Source of the DNA: an uncultured Flavobacteriaceae bacterium
Lineage (GTDB): Bacteria; Bacteroidota; Bacteroidia; Flavobacteriales; Flavobacteriaceae
DNA length: 64,000 nucleotides
Reading direction: 5' to 3'
Assembly (NCBI GenBank): GCA_947501845.1
Contig: CANMXP010000013.1
Span: forward strand, 82,796-146,795
The stretch's first letter is position 1. Each line of letters starts with the position of its first letter. Positions 9,138 through 17,947 of this stretch are shown piece by piece. The notes under the pieces were generated by a model. It ran no database searches and had not been told where the DNA came from. It worked only from the letters and a program-made list of their open reading frames with translations. A program made the position numbers and the translations under genes.

Positions 9138-10217
9138 TTAATCTACATCAAACCTAACTCCTATTGAAATATTATTCTGGTCCACTACCTGATTTTTAAA
9201 AATAGGTGACAAATCATATTTAACATAGAGTGCTACATCATCAAAAGCAATATAACCGCTTAACCCGTAGACTAAATCACTGGTATTAAAACCTCGTTTT
9301 TGCTTTTCTTTTATGCGCTCACCATTCATCTCGTACTTAAGTTTTTGACGCGTTCCAATATTAAAACCTGCATACCCTCCAACACCTATTTTAAATTGAT
9401 TTCGTGTTGAGTACCTGAAAAAATTGTCTCCCTCAATTTTTTTTGAAGGCCCAAACTCAAAATGGGCAGGAAATACTAGGTTAGTAATCGTCAATTTAGA
9501 CTTTTTAAGACTTTCAGGAAATTCTTCTAATACGGTTTGATTGCCCTGTTGAACAAAGTACCTATTATCAGTAGGTTTCAATCCATTTATCTGAAAAGAA
9601 AAACCATATTTAAAACGTAAAAAATTAGTGTTTTTAAACACCCGAGTTCTCCATGCCCAACCTAATTCTAAAAACCGAGAGCCTGCAAACTTATAAGGGG
9701 AATTGTCCAGTTTTTCACCTTCAATGATGGCATTATTAAAACCAAAAGCCAATACAAAGTCATTGGAAGTGCGTCTATCAAATTTCTTTGGTTTGTTTTT
9801 ACTTTTAATTTTTATGCCTGCAAAACTACCCTCATCACTACCTATACTAAAACCTATTTTTGATAATTCTTCATTGTCATTTGTTTGATAGCCTTCTTCA
9901 TTTCGTTCTAAAAGAGCAATTTTATTATTTATAATTGCAATACGATTTTCAATATTTAGAGCTCGTTTTTTTGCTACTTCTTTTTTTAATATGTTAGCTT
10001 CTTCATTGGAAAGCCCCCCCTTTTCTAAACGCTCATTAATAGTAGCTACCTCGATCTTTAAAAAATGGCGTTCTTCGCTTTTAATACGTTCTTTAATTTC
10101 TTTTAAAGTTTCAATTTTCTCTTTATTATTTACATTCTGAATGGTGTCTTGTGCATTGATTAATTGCACACTTACACATAGCACGGCAAGTGCTAAATAC
10201 TTAGTAATAATTTGCAT
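9138..10217 (-). CDS. outer membrane beta-barrel protein with N-terminal coiled coil
   Basis: The 359-residue protein starts with a signal peptide (ending INAQ). Residues about 28-115 are highly charged with heptad-like Leu/Ile spacing (KEKIETLKEIKERIKSEE and following), predicting a periplasmic coiled coil. The rest alternates polar and hydrophobic residues and ends in GVRFDVD, as expected for a small porin-like barrel. No close family name is recognised. It follows the sigma factor and its membrane partner on the same strand, with about 100 bases between, so it may be part of that regulated unit. Confidence 0.6.
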   Translation of the reverse strand: MQIITKYLALAVLCVSVQLINAQDTIQNVNNKEKIETLKEIKERIKSEERHFLKIEVATINERLEKGGLSNEEANILKKEVAKKRALNIENRIAIINNKIALLERNEEGYQTNDNEELSKIGFSIGSDEGSFAGIKIKSKNKPKKFDRRTSNDFVLAFGFNNAIIEGEKLDNSPYKFAGSRFLELGWAWRTRVFKNTNFLRFKYGFSFQINGLKPTDNRYFVQQGNQTVLEEFPESLKKSKLTITNLVFPAHFEFGPSKKIEGDNFFRYSTRNQFKIGVGGYAGFNIGTRQKLKYEMNGERIKEKQKRGFNTSDLVYGLSGYIAFDDVALYVKYDLSPIFKNQVVDQNNISIGVRFDVD

Positions 10218-10314
10218 AACTGTTCGTTTTTAACACTGAATTGATTTTCAGCATTTGTTGATTATTGATGATGATATTTATAATTCATAAAATCCATGCC
10301 TAGGCAGGCACATA

Positions 10315-11079
10315 TTAGTCATTACGTTGAGCAACTGCTGTTTTTACAGTACCGTAACTTGCCTTTATGGCTTCAAAAACTTTCGTTCTAAAGGATTGAT
10401 CTAATTCTGCTTCAACATCTTGAAGTAATAAATTAGCATCGACCACTCCTGTAGTTTCATTATATAATCGGTTTAATTGAATTTCCTTTTGAGCTTCCAA
10501 CAACAAAGCATCTATAGCAGCATCAGTAACCGCGTTATTATCTTTCAATGTTTGTATCTGGCTTGCAACAGCTTGTATTGTTTCTTGTTCGAAAGTTAAA
10601 GATTCAATTGGCACTTCAATAGGGCTACCTACAGACTTTTTCTTTAACTTTTCTATATCATTTTCTTGGACAATCATTGTTTGTTCATCATTAAGCTCTG
10701 GAGTCATTAAAACCGATTTTTTAATCACCTTCTTAACACCTGCTTTTTGGTTTTCCTTGATACCTTCAGTGGTATTCTCAACATTGGCCTGTTCCTCAAC
10801 AACTATGGTTTTATCTATATGTTGCTCTACAACTTCTGGAACAACCACTATTTTTGGGACATCATTTATACCTGTTTCATTATTAAAAAACTGAGAAATT
10901 ATTAATAAAACCCCGACAACACTTGCTGCCAGACCTACCCATAAAAGTGGCCTATTTTTTTTCTTAGCCCCCTTATCATCTAAACGTTCCGAGAGCCTAT
11001 CCCATGCATTACTTGATGGTTTCAAAGTCCTTTTATCAAGCTTATCCTTTATATTTTCTTCAAATTTAATTGGTGCCAT
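10315..11079 (-). CDS. single-pass membrane protein, putative partner of the ECF sigma factor
   Basis: This 254-residue protein has a short N-terminal cytoplasmic part (MAPIKFEENIKDKLDKRTLK, then NAWDRLSERL, a motif common in small Bacteroidota proteins coded after sigma factors), one membrane helix at about residues 45-65 (LLWVGLAASVVGVLLIISQFF) and a Glu/Lys/Gln-rich periplasmic tail. The gene overlaps the end of the sigma factor gene by 14 bases, so translation is probably coupled. Position and topology suggest an anti-sigma-like or sigma-regulated membrane protein, but it lacks a recognisable zinc-binding anti-sigma domain. The function is inferred from context only. Confidence 0.6.
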   Translation of the reverse strand: MAPIKFEENIKDKLDKRTLKPSSNAWDRLSERLDDKGAKKKNRPLLWVGLAASVVGVLLIISQFFNNETGINDVPKIVVVPEVVEQHIDKTIVVEEQANVENTTEGIKENQKAGVKKVIKKSVLMTPELNDEQTMIVQENDIEKLKKKSVGSPIEVPIESLTFEQETIQAVASQIQTLKDNNAVTDAAIDALLLEAQKEIQLNRLYNETTGVVDANLLLQDVEAELDQSFRTKVFEAIKASYGTVKTAVAQRND

Positions 11080-11644
11080 AGCTTGTTGTTTTATTTAATT
11101 TTTTAATCTTTTCCTGAAGCAATTTTCGTGCTTTGAATAACTGCGATTTTGATGTGCCTTCCGTTATGTTTAACATCTTTGCTATTTCGCTATGCTTATA
11201 TCCCTCAATAGCATACATTACAAATACCATTTTATAACCTTCGGGAAGTGCATCTATAAGCTGTTGTATTTCGGCAACTTCTATATTGGTATTAATATTA
11301 TTTGTATAGTCATTACCATACTCAAAATCTTCAACAGAAAATACTATTTGTTTTTTTTGTCTTAAAAACGAGATAGACTCTCTTACCATAATTCTCCGAA
11401 TCCAACCTTCAAAACTACCTTCATTTTTAAAGCTTTTTAAATTAGAAAACACTTTAAAAAACCCATTAAGCATAGCTTCCTCTGCCTGTTGCAAATCCTT
11501 TATATAATACCTGCAAATACTTAACATTTTTGGAGCATGCATTTCAAATAATATACGTTGCGCCTCACGATTGTTTTTAATCGCTTTTTTTATAAGTGAC
11601 GATTCGTTTTTATGCAATTGGATTACTTTCAAAAATGATTTCAT
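11066..11644 (-). CDS. ECF (sigma-70 family) RNA polymerase sigma factor
   Basis: 192 residues with sigma region 2 (about 28-100: AQRILFEMHAPKML, the -10-binding helix, then GSFEGWIRRIMVRE) and region 4 (about 125-185: LPEGYKMVFVMYAIEGYKHSEIA plus helix-turn-helix TEGTSKSQLFKARKLL). The size and the lack of regions 1 and 3 define an extracytoplasmic-function sigma factor. The membrane protein gene that overlaps its end may control it. The target regulon is unknown. Confidence 0.92.
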   Translation of the reverse strand: MKSFLKVIQLHKNESSLIKKAIKNNREAQRILFEMHAPKMLSICRYYIKDLQQAEEAMLNGFFKVFSNLKSFKNEGSFEGWIRRIMVRESISFLRQKKQIVFSVEDFEYGNDYTNNINTNIEVAEIQQLIDALPEGYKMVFVMYAIEGYKHSEIAKMLNITEGTSKSQLFKARKLLQEKIKKLNKTTSYGTN

Positions 11645-11787
11645 TTAGTCTTCTATTTTTAAAGACGCAAATTTTATGCTAATGGTTGCCCAGTATAAAA
11701 AATATAAATGCAATTTAAAAAGAAACAAAAGATAACATATTAAAAATGAAGCTTTTGGCTTTATTAAGATTTAATAAAAAAAACGGA

Positions 11788-12765
11788 CTACTTCTTCCTA
11801 TCAATCACATAGTTCACCATAAGTTCCAGTGAATTTCTATAATCCGACTCAGGATATGTTCGAAGTATTTGCAGCGCTTCTCCTTGAAATGCTTTCATCT
11901 TTTTAATGGCATAATCTAAACCACCATTATTTTTCACAAAAGCAATAACTTCCTTAACACGCTTAGTATCTTTATTATGATTTTTTATGGAATTGATAAG
12001 CCAGTTTTTATCTTTTTTTGAAGATTGATTAAGCACATAAATTAAAGGCAGGGTCATTTTCTGCTCTTTAATATCGATCCCTGTAGGTTTTCCTATTTGA
12101 GTATCACCGTAATCGAACAAATCATCTTTTATCTGAAATGCCATTCCTATAAGTTCACCAAACTTTCGCATAGACTCTACATGCTGTGATTCTGGTTTTA
12201 CAGATGCTGCTCCTAAACTACAACAAGCGGCAATTAAAGTTGCTGTTTTCTGACGAATAATTTCATAATAAATCGTTTCTGTGATATCAAGTTTTCTAGC
12301 CTTTTCAATTTGAAGCAACTCACCTTCACTCATTTCACGAACTGCTATAGAAATAATCTTGAGTAAATCGAAGTCGTTATTATCAATACTTAAAAGCAAG
12401 CCTTTAGACAGCAAATAGTCTCCTATCAAAACAGCTATCTTATTTTTCCAAAGTGCATTTACAGAGAAAAAGCCACGTCTTCTATTACTATCATCAACAA
12501 CATCATCGTGTACTAAAGTCGCGGTATGTATTAGTTCAATGACTGAAGCACCTCTATAAGTTCGCTCACTAACTTCTCCGTTCGACACCATTTTAGAAAC
12601 CAAAAACACGAACATAGGCCGCATTTGCTTCCCTTTTCTGTTTACTATATAGTGCGTAATCCTATTAAGTAATGCAACCTTACTAGACATAGAGAGTTGA
12701 AACTTTTGCTCGAAAAGATCCATCTCATAAGCTATAGGCTGTTTTATTTGCTCTACTATTTTCAA
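11788..12765 (-). CDS. polyprenyl diphosphate synthase (trans-isoprenyl)
   Basis: The 325-residue enzyme carries both Asp-rich motifs: the first is DDVVD (residues 87-91) followed by RRRG, the second is DDLFD, and the GK and KQMRP segments that bind isopentenyl diphosphate are also present. It elongates short allylic diphosphates to a long chain, probably the side chain of menaquinone. The start is a TTG: an in-frame stop lies just upstream and there is no ATG before residue 15, and homologues that I recall begin MKIVEQIKQPI. Chain length cannot be read from the sequence. It is transcribed alone. Confidence 0.9.
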   Translation of the reverse strand: MKIVEQIKQPIAYEMDLFEQKFQLSMSSKVALLNRITHYIVNRKGKQMRPMFVFLVSKMVSNGEVSERTYRGASVIELIHTATLVHDDVVDDSNRRRGFFSVNALWKNKIAVLIGDYLLSKGLLLSIDNNDFDLLKIISIAVREMSEGELLQIEKARKLDITETIYYEIIRQKTATLIAACCSLGAASVKPESQHVESMRKFGELIGMAFQIKDDLFDYGDTQIGKPTGIDIKEQKMTLPLIYVLNQSSKKDKNWLINSIKNHNKDTKRVKEVIAFVKNNGGLDYAIKKMKAFQGEALQILRTYPESDYRNSLELMVNYVIDRKK

Positions 12766-13031
12766 TATAAAAACTTAATCTCAGCGAAATTACTAATAAA
12801 GTTAAGATATTACTACTATTGGCTCTCGAAAGTTCTTTTTCCTTCAAGTATTTAAGCTTTTCCCTTTTCTTAAAAAACGATACACATTCGCTCATTTTCA
12901 GCATAAAATAAAATAGACAAATCACTTCTATATGTTTACTATTAATCTCGAAAAAAAACGCTTAATCGATTAAATACAGTTTAAGAAAAAATATTTACTA
13001 ACTTAAATATCTAACTAACAACCAATTACAT

Positions 13032-13865
13032 ATGAAAAAAATTACTTTATTAATAATCTTTCTGATTTCAACAATTTCTTTCAATGCTCAAACGGTAGCA
13101 TGGTCATCAGATTTAGAAGATTTAACAGGATGGAGTGTGGGCAATGGAACCGCAGACTTAAATGATGACACTTGGGGTTTTTACTCAGGCGGAGGAGAAT
13201 CGCTAGGTTTTACTGGAGCTTTAGGCTTCTCAAAATCTTGGGATCCAGAACCAGCAGCAACAGGAGGTACTCCTATAACGCCTGATAACTTATTATTTAC
13301 CCCTACATTTGCAATTCCAGCAAATGCGCTTTCAATTTCTTTTAAAATGAAAGTTGGATCTAATGACCCCAATTTCTTTGCAGAGAATTTCGCCGTTTTA
13401 GTTTATGATGATGTCGATTTTAATGGGACACTAACAGAAATTCATGAAGAAACTTTAACCGCTGGCGGAGATAATAGTGCAAAAGATATTACAGCCGACA
13501 TACCTGCATTATTTGCTGGAAAAACCACCGGGATAATTATAAGGCATTATGACTGTACTGATCAAAATCAATTATTAGTTGATGATTTTGAAGTATCTTT
13601 TTCTACATCTTTATCTATTGAAGACAATACATTAGAAATAGTTCGTGTTTACCCTAACCCAGTCAATGACATCTTGAAAATTGATACCAAGTCATCTATT
13701 GACTCCGCTACAATAGTTAATCAATTAGGACAACGAATAATCGATGTTAAATCTAATAACATTGTAAACAATTCTATTGATTTGTCTACACTCAATAAAG
13801 GCTTGTATTTTATTACTGTTAAATCTAAAGAAAGATCAGCTACTCTTAAAATAATTAAAAAATAA
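13032..13865 (+). CDS. secreted protein with jelly-roll adhesion-type domain and T9SS type A sorting domain
   Basis: A signal peptide (ending SFNAQ) is followed by about 160 residues resembling a choice-of-anchor J type beta-sandwich (opening AWSSDLEDLTGWSVGN, with a late IIIRHYDCTDQNQLLVDDFEV strand pair). The last 75 residues are a type A C-terminal domain: VYPNPVNDIL, then a glycine-free beta core, then GLYFITV and a lysine-rich end. This directs export by the type IX secretion system and anchoring at the surface. The ligand is unknown. Flanked by minus-strand genes, it is monocistronic. Confidence 0.88.
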   Translation: MKKITLLIIFLISTISFNAQTVAWSSDLEDLTGWSVGNGTADLNDDTWGFYSGGGESLGFTGALGFSKSWDPEPAATGGTPITPDNLLFTPTFAIPANALSISFKMKVGSNDPNFFAENFAVLVYDDVDFNGTLTEIHEETLTAGGDNSAKDITADIPALFAGKTTGIIIRHYDCTDQNQLLVDDFEVSFSTSLSIEDNTLEIVRVYPNPVNDILKIDTKSSIDSATIVNQLGQRIIDVKSNNIVNNSIDLSTLNKGLYFITVKSKERSATLKIIKK

Positions 13866-13884
13866 TTCTACTCTAGCTAAATAG

Positions 13885-13920
13885 TGCCAAAAAGAGCTTC
13901 AAATTGAGGCTCTTTTTATT
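13885..13920. terminator. bidirectional terminator
   Basis: The stem aaaaagagc (13889-13897) with gctcttttt (13909-13917) is extended inward by ttcaa/ttgag with one G-T pair. It ends the T9SS protein gene and overlaps the stop of rlmN. Confidence 0.8.
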
Positions 13921-14956
13921 TTTTGTTGGCTAATTGTCCGCAGGCCGCATCAATATCTTTTCCACGACTGCGGCGCACATTTACAACAATTCTATTTTTC
14001 TCTAAGGTATGGATATAGTTCTCTAAAGCCTCATTGGTTGCCTGTTTAAAATCGCCATCATCAATAGGGTTGTACTCAATTATATTTACTTTACTTGGCA
14101 CATACTTACAGAATTCCACCAAGGCATCAATATCTTTTTGTGTATCATTTATGCCTTTCCAAACCACATATTCGTAACTTATTTTACGTTTGGTTTTGGC
14201 ATACCAATATTCTAATGCTTCTTTTAAATCTATTAAAGGAAAAGTTTCATTAAAGGGCATTATTGACGTCCGAACTTCATCAATAGCTGAGTGCAAAGAC
14301 ACCGCCAAATTAAATTTCACGTCGTCATCTGCCATTTTTTTAATCATTTTAGGCACACCCGATGTGGATACTGTGATTCGCTTTGCAGACATCCCTAAAC
14401 CTTCTGAAGATGTAATTTTATCAATAGCCTTAATAACATTATTATAATTCATAAGAGGCTCCCCCATTCCCATAAAAACGATATTACTTAATGGGCGATT
14501 ATGATACAAGCGACTTTCTTTATCAATAGCGACTACTTGATCGTAAATCTCATCTGGATTTAAGTTACGCATGCGCTTTAAGCGTGCTGTTGCACAAAAT
14601 TTACAATCTAAACTACAGCCTACCTGACTGGATACGCAGGCGGTTGTTCTTGTTGCTGTTGGTATTAAAACCGATTCTACTATTAAGCCGTCATGCAATA
14701 GAACCGCATTTTTTACCGTACCATCATTACTACGCTGCATAGTATCTACTTCTATATGGTTGATAACAAAATGGTCTTCCAACATCTGACGTGTTTCCTT
14801 TGAAATATTGGTCATATCCTCAAACGTATGCGCCGATTTTTGCCAAAGCCACTCATAAACCTGATTTCCACGGAAAGCTTTATCGCCCTGATTTACAAAG
14901 AATGTTCTTAGATCGTCTTTGGTTAATGCTCGAATGTCTTTTTTGCTTGCTGCCAT
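13916..14956 (-). CDS. rlmN: dual-specificity 23S rRNA A2503 / tRNA A37 C2-methyltransferase
   Basis: A radical-SAM enzyme of 346 residues. The cluster motif CSLDCKFC binds the 4Fe-4S cluster through Cys114, Cys118 and Cys121. The GMGEP motif for SAM binding (VFMGMGEPLMNY) follows, and the C-terminal Cys in DAACGQL is the methyl-carrying/catalytic cysteine of this family. Size and motif order match RlmN rather than Cfr. It is a stand-alone housekeeping gene. Confidence 0.97.
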   Translation of the reverse strand: MAASKKDIRALTKDDLRTFFVNQGDKAFRGNQVYEWLWQKSAHTFEDMTNISKETRQMLEDHFVINHIEVDTMQRSNDGTVKNAVLLHDGLIVESVLIPTATRTTACVSSQVGCSLDCKFCATARLKRMRNLNPDEIYDQVVAIDKESRLYHNRPLSNIVFMGMGEPLMNYNNVIKAIDKITSSEGLGMSAKRITVSTSGVPKMIKKMADDDVKFNLAVSLHSAIDEVRTSIMPFNETFPLIDLKEALEYWYAKTKRKISYEYVVWKGINDTQKDIDALVEFCKYVPSKVNIIEYNPIDDGDFKQATNEALENYIHTLEKNRIVVNVRRSRGKDIDAACGQLANKK

Positions 14957-15065
14957 AAGTGTTGCTAAAATAGTGAAAGGTTTTTCGATTTTAGATATTT
15001 GATTTTATTAATTGGTACTCAGAGGTCAAGACAACATTTTTTTGTTTCCACGTATTGATATATCT

Positions 15066-15100
15066 AAAAAAAGCCTTGTTAAACAAAACAAGGCTTTAAA
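15066..15100 (-). terminator. Rho-independent terminator downstream of queA
   Basis: The arms aaagccttgtt (15070-15080) and aacaaggcttt (15087-15097) make an 11-bp stem with a run of T on the minus strand after the stem. It lies 40-70 bases beyond the queA stop. Confidence 0.85.
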
Positions 15101-15136
15101 AATATGTTTATAAAGATTCTGAAAACAAGTTCAGAA

Positions 15137-16186
15137 TTATAGAATTAACATGGCATCTCCGTAGCTATAAAATTTATACTTTTCTTTTACAGCTTCCTCG
15201 TATGCTTTTTTAATAAAATCATGTCCTGCAAATGCCGAAACCATCATTAACAATGTTGATTTTGGGGTATGAAAATTAGTAATCATACAATTAGCAATAC
15301 TAAAATCGTAAGGAGGAAAAATAAATTTATTGGTCCATCCTTCAATTTCATTTAATCTACCACTTGAAGACACAGAACTTTCTATAGCACGCATAGCGGT
15401 AGTTCCTACTGCACAGATACGTTTTTTATTTTCTATACCTTTATTTACAATATTGACTGCTCTTTCATCAATCTTTAACTCTTCGCTATCCATTTTGTGT
15501 TTTGACAAATCTTCAACCTCAACTGGATTAAAAGTACCCAATCCTACGTGTAAAGTTACTTCTGCAAAATCAACTCCTTTAATTTCTAACCTTTTTAGTA
15601 AGTGTTTAGAAAAGTGAAGACCTGCAGTTGGAGCTGCTACCGCACCTTCGTTTTTTGCATATATGGTTTGATAACGTGCTTCATCGTCTGGTTCTACATC
15701 TCTTTTTATATATTTTGGAAGTGGTGTTTCTCCAAGTTCATTTAGCTTTCTACGGAACTCTGAATAGGATCCATCATATAAAAAACGTAATGTACGCCCT
15801 CTAGAGGTTGTATTATCTATAACTTCTGCTACCAATGTATCATCATCACCAAAGTATAGTTTGTTACCTATTCTTATTTTACGTGCAGGATCAACCAAAA
15901 CATCCCAAAGACGTTGTTCTTCATTTAATTCTCTTAATAAGAACACTTCTATCCTAGCGCCTGTTTTTTCCTTATTACCATATAACCTTGCAGGAAACAC
16001 TTTAGTATTATTAAGGATTAATACATCTTCTTCGTCAAAATAATCTATGAGATCCTTAAACATTTTATGCTCAATGGTTTGTTCTTTTCTATTTAAAACC
16101 ATTAAACGTGACTCGTCTCTGTTTTCTGCAGGGTATTCTGCTAATAATTCATCTGGAAGATTGAAACCAAAGTGTGATAATTTCAT
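15137..16186 (-). CDS. queA: S-adenosylmethionine:tRNA ribosyltransferase-isomerase
   Basis: This 349-residue enzyme transfers the ribosyl part of SAM to 7-aminomethyl-7-deazaguanine in tRNA to make epoxyqueuosine. Family hallmarks seen are [22 protein letters not shown] at the N-terminus (one of several blocks), [14 protein letters not shown] in the middle and [18 protein letters not shown] near the C-terminus. The length is normal. It sits alone with its own terminator. Confidence 0.97.
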   Translation of the reverse strand: MKLSHFGFNLPDELLAEYPAENRDESRLMVLNRKEQTIEHKMFKDLIDYFDEEDVLILNNTKVFPARLYGNKEKTGARIEVFLLRELNEEQRLWDVLVDPARKIRIGNKLYFGDDDTLVAEVIDNTTSRGRTLRFLYDGSYSEFRRKLNELGETPLPKYIKRDVEPDDEARYQTIYAKNEGAVAAPTAGLHFSKHLLKRLEIKGVDFAEVTLHVGLGTFNPVEVEDLSKHKMDSEELKIDERAVNIVNKGIENKKRICAVGTTAMRAIESSVSSSGRLNEIEGWTNKFIFPPYDFSIANCMITNFHTPKSTLLMMVSAFAGHDFIKKAYEEAVKEKYKFYSYGDAMLIL

Positions 16187-16359
16187 TTGTTAGTTTTTTG
16201 TTTTTAGTATGTCAAATGATGCTTCTTATTATAGCATAAAGCTTTAGGTAGAAAAATACCTTAAAATTCTGAAAGAATCATTTAATAAGTTGTTTCGTTT
16301 TTTTGAAAGCTGCAAATATACAATCTGCGAATAGGGGTTGTCAAGTAAATGAGTGATTA

Positions 16360-17586
16360 TTATTCAGTTATTTTAAATCCGATAGATTTTAAATCGTCCC
16401 AAAAAGCTGGATACGATTTAGAAACAACCATGGCATCCTCTATTATAATTGGTGTTTTAAGAGCTAAAGGCGCAAATGCCATTGCCATTCTATGATCGTG
16501 ATAGGTTGCAATTGATACGAATTCGTTAATCGTATTAGAAGCCGATAAATGTAGAGACTTATCTGTAATCTCAACATGGCCACCTAATTTTTCGATTTCA
16601 TTTTTTAAGGCAACCAACCTATCGGTTTCTTTAATTTTAAGGGTATGAAGCCCTGCCAAATCACAAGGCATTCCTAAAGCAAAGCAGGTTATTGCTATTG
16701 TTTGTGCAATATCTGGAGCATTTTTTAAATTTAAAGTCAACGGTTCTAAATTCGAAAATTCTTTCTTTAGAGTAACACTATTGTTGGCATTAAAAACAGT
16801 ACTCACTCCAAAATGTTTATAAATATCTGCTAAAACAGAATCACCTTGTAAGGAATTTTCTTTGTACGAAGACAATGTAATTTCTGTTCCAACTTCACTC
16901 ATAGCAACAATACTAAAAAAGTAGGATGCTGATGACCAATCTGATTCTACAGTCAATGTTTTTGGTTGCTGATTCTTACTTTCTGGTTTTACGGTTATAG
17001 TATTTCCGATAAACGAGGATTCTACACCAATCTCTTCTAACAAACTGAGTGTCATTTTAATGTAAGGAATCGATGTTATTTCTCCCTCAAGGATAAGCTC
17101 CAATCCGTTTTCAAGCTTAGAAGCAATAAGTAATAGAGCAGAAATGTATTGGCTACTTACGTTTGCTTTTAATGAAACTTTATGTTTCGTTAATTTTTTA
17201 CCTTTTATTTTTATTGGAGGAAGCCCTTCATTTTCAGTATAGCTAATATCTGCTCCTAGCTCTCGAAGTGCTTCTACTAATACTTTAATAGGGCGCTCTT
17301 TCATTCGTTTAGAACCTGTAAGCGTTACTTCTCTCCCTTCTTGAACTGAAAAATACGCCGTTAAAAAGCGCATCGCTGTACCTGCATGATTAATGTCTAC
17401 TATATTTGAATCTGTGCTTAAAGCATTCGTCATTAAGTTACTATCATCAGAATTTGACACATTGTCAAGACTAATTTCGGGATACAGAGCCTTTAAAAGC
17501 AACAATCTATTCGATTCACTTTTAGATCCTGTTATTTGAATTGAAGATTTCTTAGAAATTGTCGATTTTTGAAGTGTAATATGCAT
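16360..17586 (-). CDS. aroA: 3-phosphoshikimate 1-carboxyvinyltransferase (EPSP synthase)
   Basis: The sixth step of the shikimate pathway. The protein (408 residues from the ATG at 17586) has SKSESNRLLLL near the start, HAGTAMRFL (phosphate-binding loop, here His-Ala-Gly rather than the common Asn-Ala-Gly), DWSSASYFF in the middle and IKIKETDRL for catalysis. A longer frame from a TTG at 17610 exists, but the ATG directly starts the conserved MHITLQKS segment. The MazG-like gene ends 33 bases upstream on the same strand, and two DUF3857 genes precede that, so these four genes may form one unit. Confidence 0.93.
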   Translation of the reverse strand: MHITLQKSTISKKSSIQITGSKSESNRLLLLKALYPEISLDNVSNSDDSNLMTNALSTDSNIVDINHAGTAMRFLTAYFSVQEGREVTLTGSKRMKERPIKVLVEALRELGADISYTENEGLPPIKIKGKKLTKHKVSLKANVSSQYISALLLIASKLENGLELILEGEITSIPYIKMTLSLLEEIGVESSFIGNTITVKPESKNQQPKTLTVESDWSSASYFFSIVAMSEVGTEITLSSYKENSLQGDSVLADIYKHFGVSTVFNANNSVTLKKEFSNLEPLTLNLKNAPDIAQTIAITCFALGMPCDLAGLHTLKIKETDRLVALKNEIEKLGGHVEITDKSLHLSASNTINEFVSIATYHDHRMAMAFAPLALKTPIIIEDAMVVSKSYPAFWDDLKSIGFKITE

Positions 17587-17619
17587 GCCTATGAATTCTC
17601 TTTTAAACAAGCTGCAAAT

Positions 17620-17946
17620 TTACTTTAATTTTTCGTTATTATGGTGCCTATCGTGATCTCGTTTTGCTTTCTTATCCATTCTTTTATCAAATGCTTTTTG
17701 CAAATCGACTCCTGTTTGGTTTGCCAGACATAAAACCACAAATAAAACATCTGCCAATTCTTCCCCAAGGTCTTTATCTTTATCACTTTCTTTTTCACTT
17801 TGTTCTCCATAACGCCTTGCTATAATACGAGCTACCTCTCCTACTTCTTCTGTAAGTTGAGCCATATTGGTAAGTTCATTAAAATAACGAACACCATGTT
17901 CATTAATCCAATCGTCAACTATTTTTTGTGCATTTTTTATATCCAT
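17620..17946 (-). CDS. MazG-like nucleotide pyrophosphohydrolase
   Basis: A 108-residue all-helical protein with the metal-binding signature EEVGE (residues about 31-35) followed by EELAD (about 63-67), the EExxE-ExxD pattern of dimeric MazG-type NTP pyrophosphatases. Such enzymes remove non-canonical nucleoside triphosphates. It starts 1 base after the stop of the upstream DUF3857 gene, so they are almost certainly co-transcribed. Confidence 0.88.
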   Translation of the reverse strand: MDIKNAQKIVDDWINEHGVRYFNELTNMAQLTEEVGEVARIIARRYGEQSEKESDKDKDLGEELADVLFVVLCLANQTGVDLQKAFDKRMDKKAKRDHDRHHNNEKLK

Positions 17947-17947
17947 A

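Noticed and set aside
8939..9157. 72-codon plus-strand frame inside the small-gene region
   Set aside because: It overlaps the frame that continues the pseudogene and the terminator hairpin, and its composition is not protein-like.
12725..12925. 66-codon minus-strand frame before the polyprenyl synthase
   Set aside because: Overlaps the start of the real gene in another frame; Ser/Phe-rich with no support.
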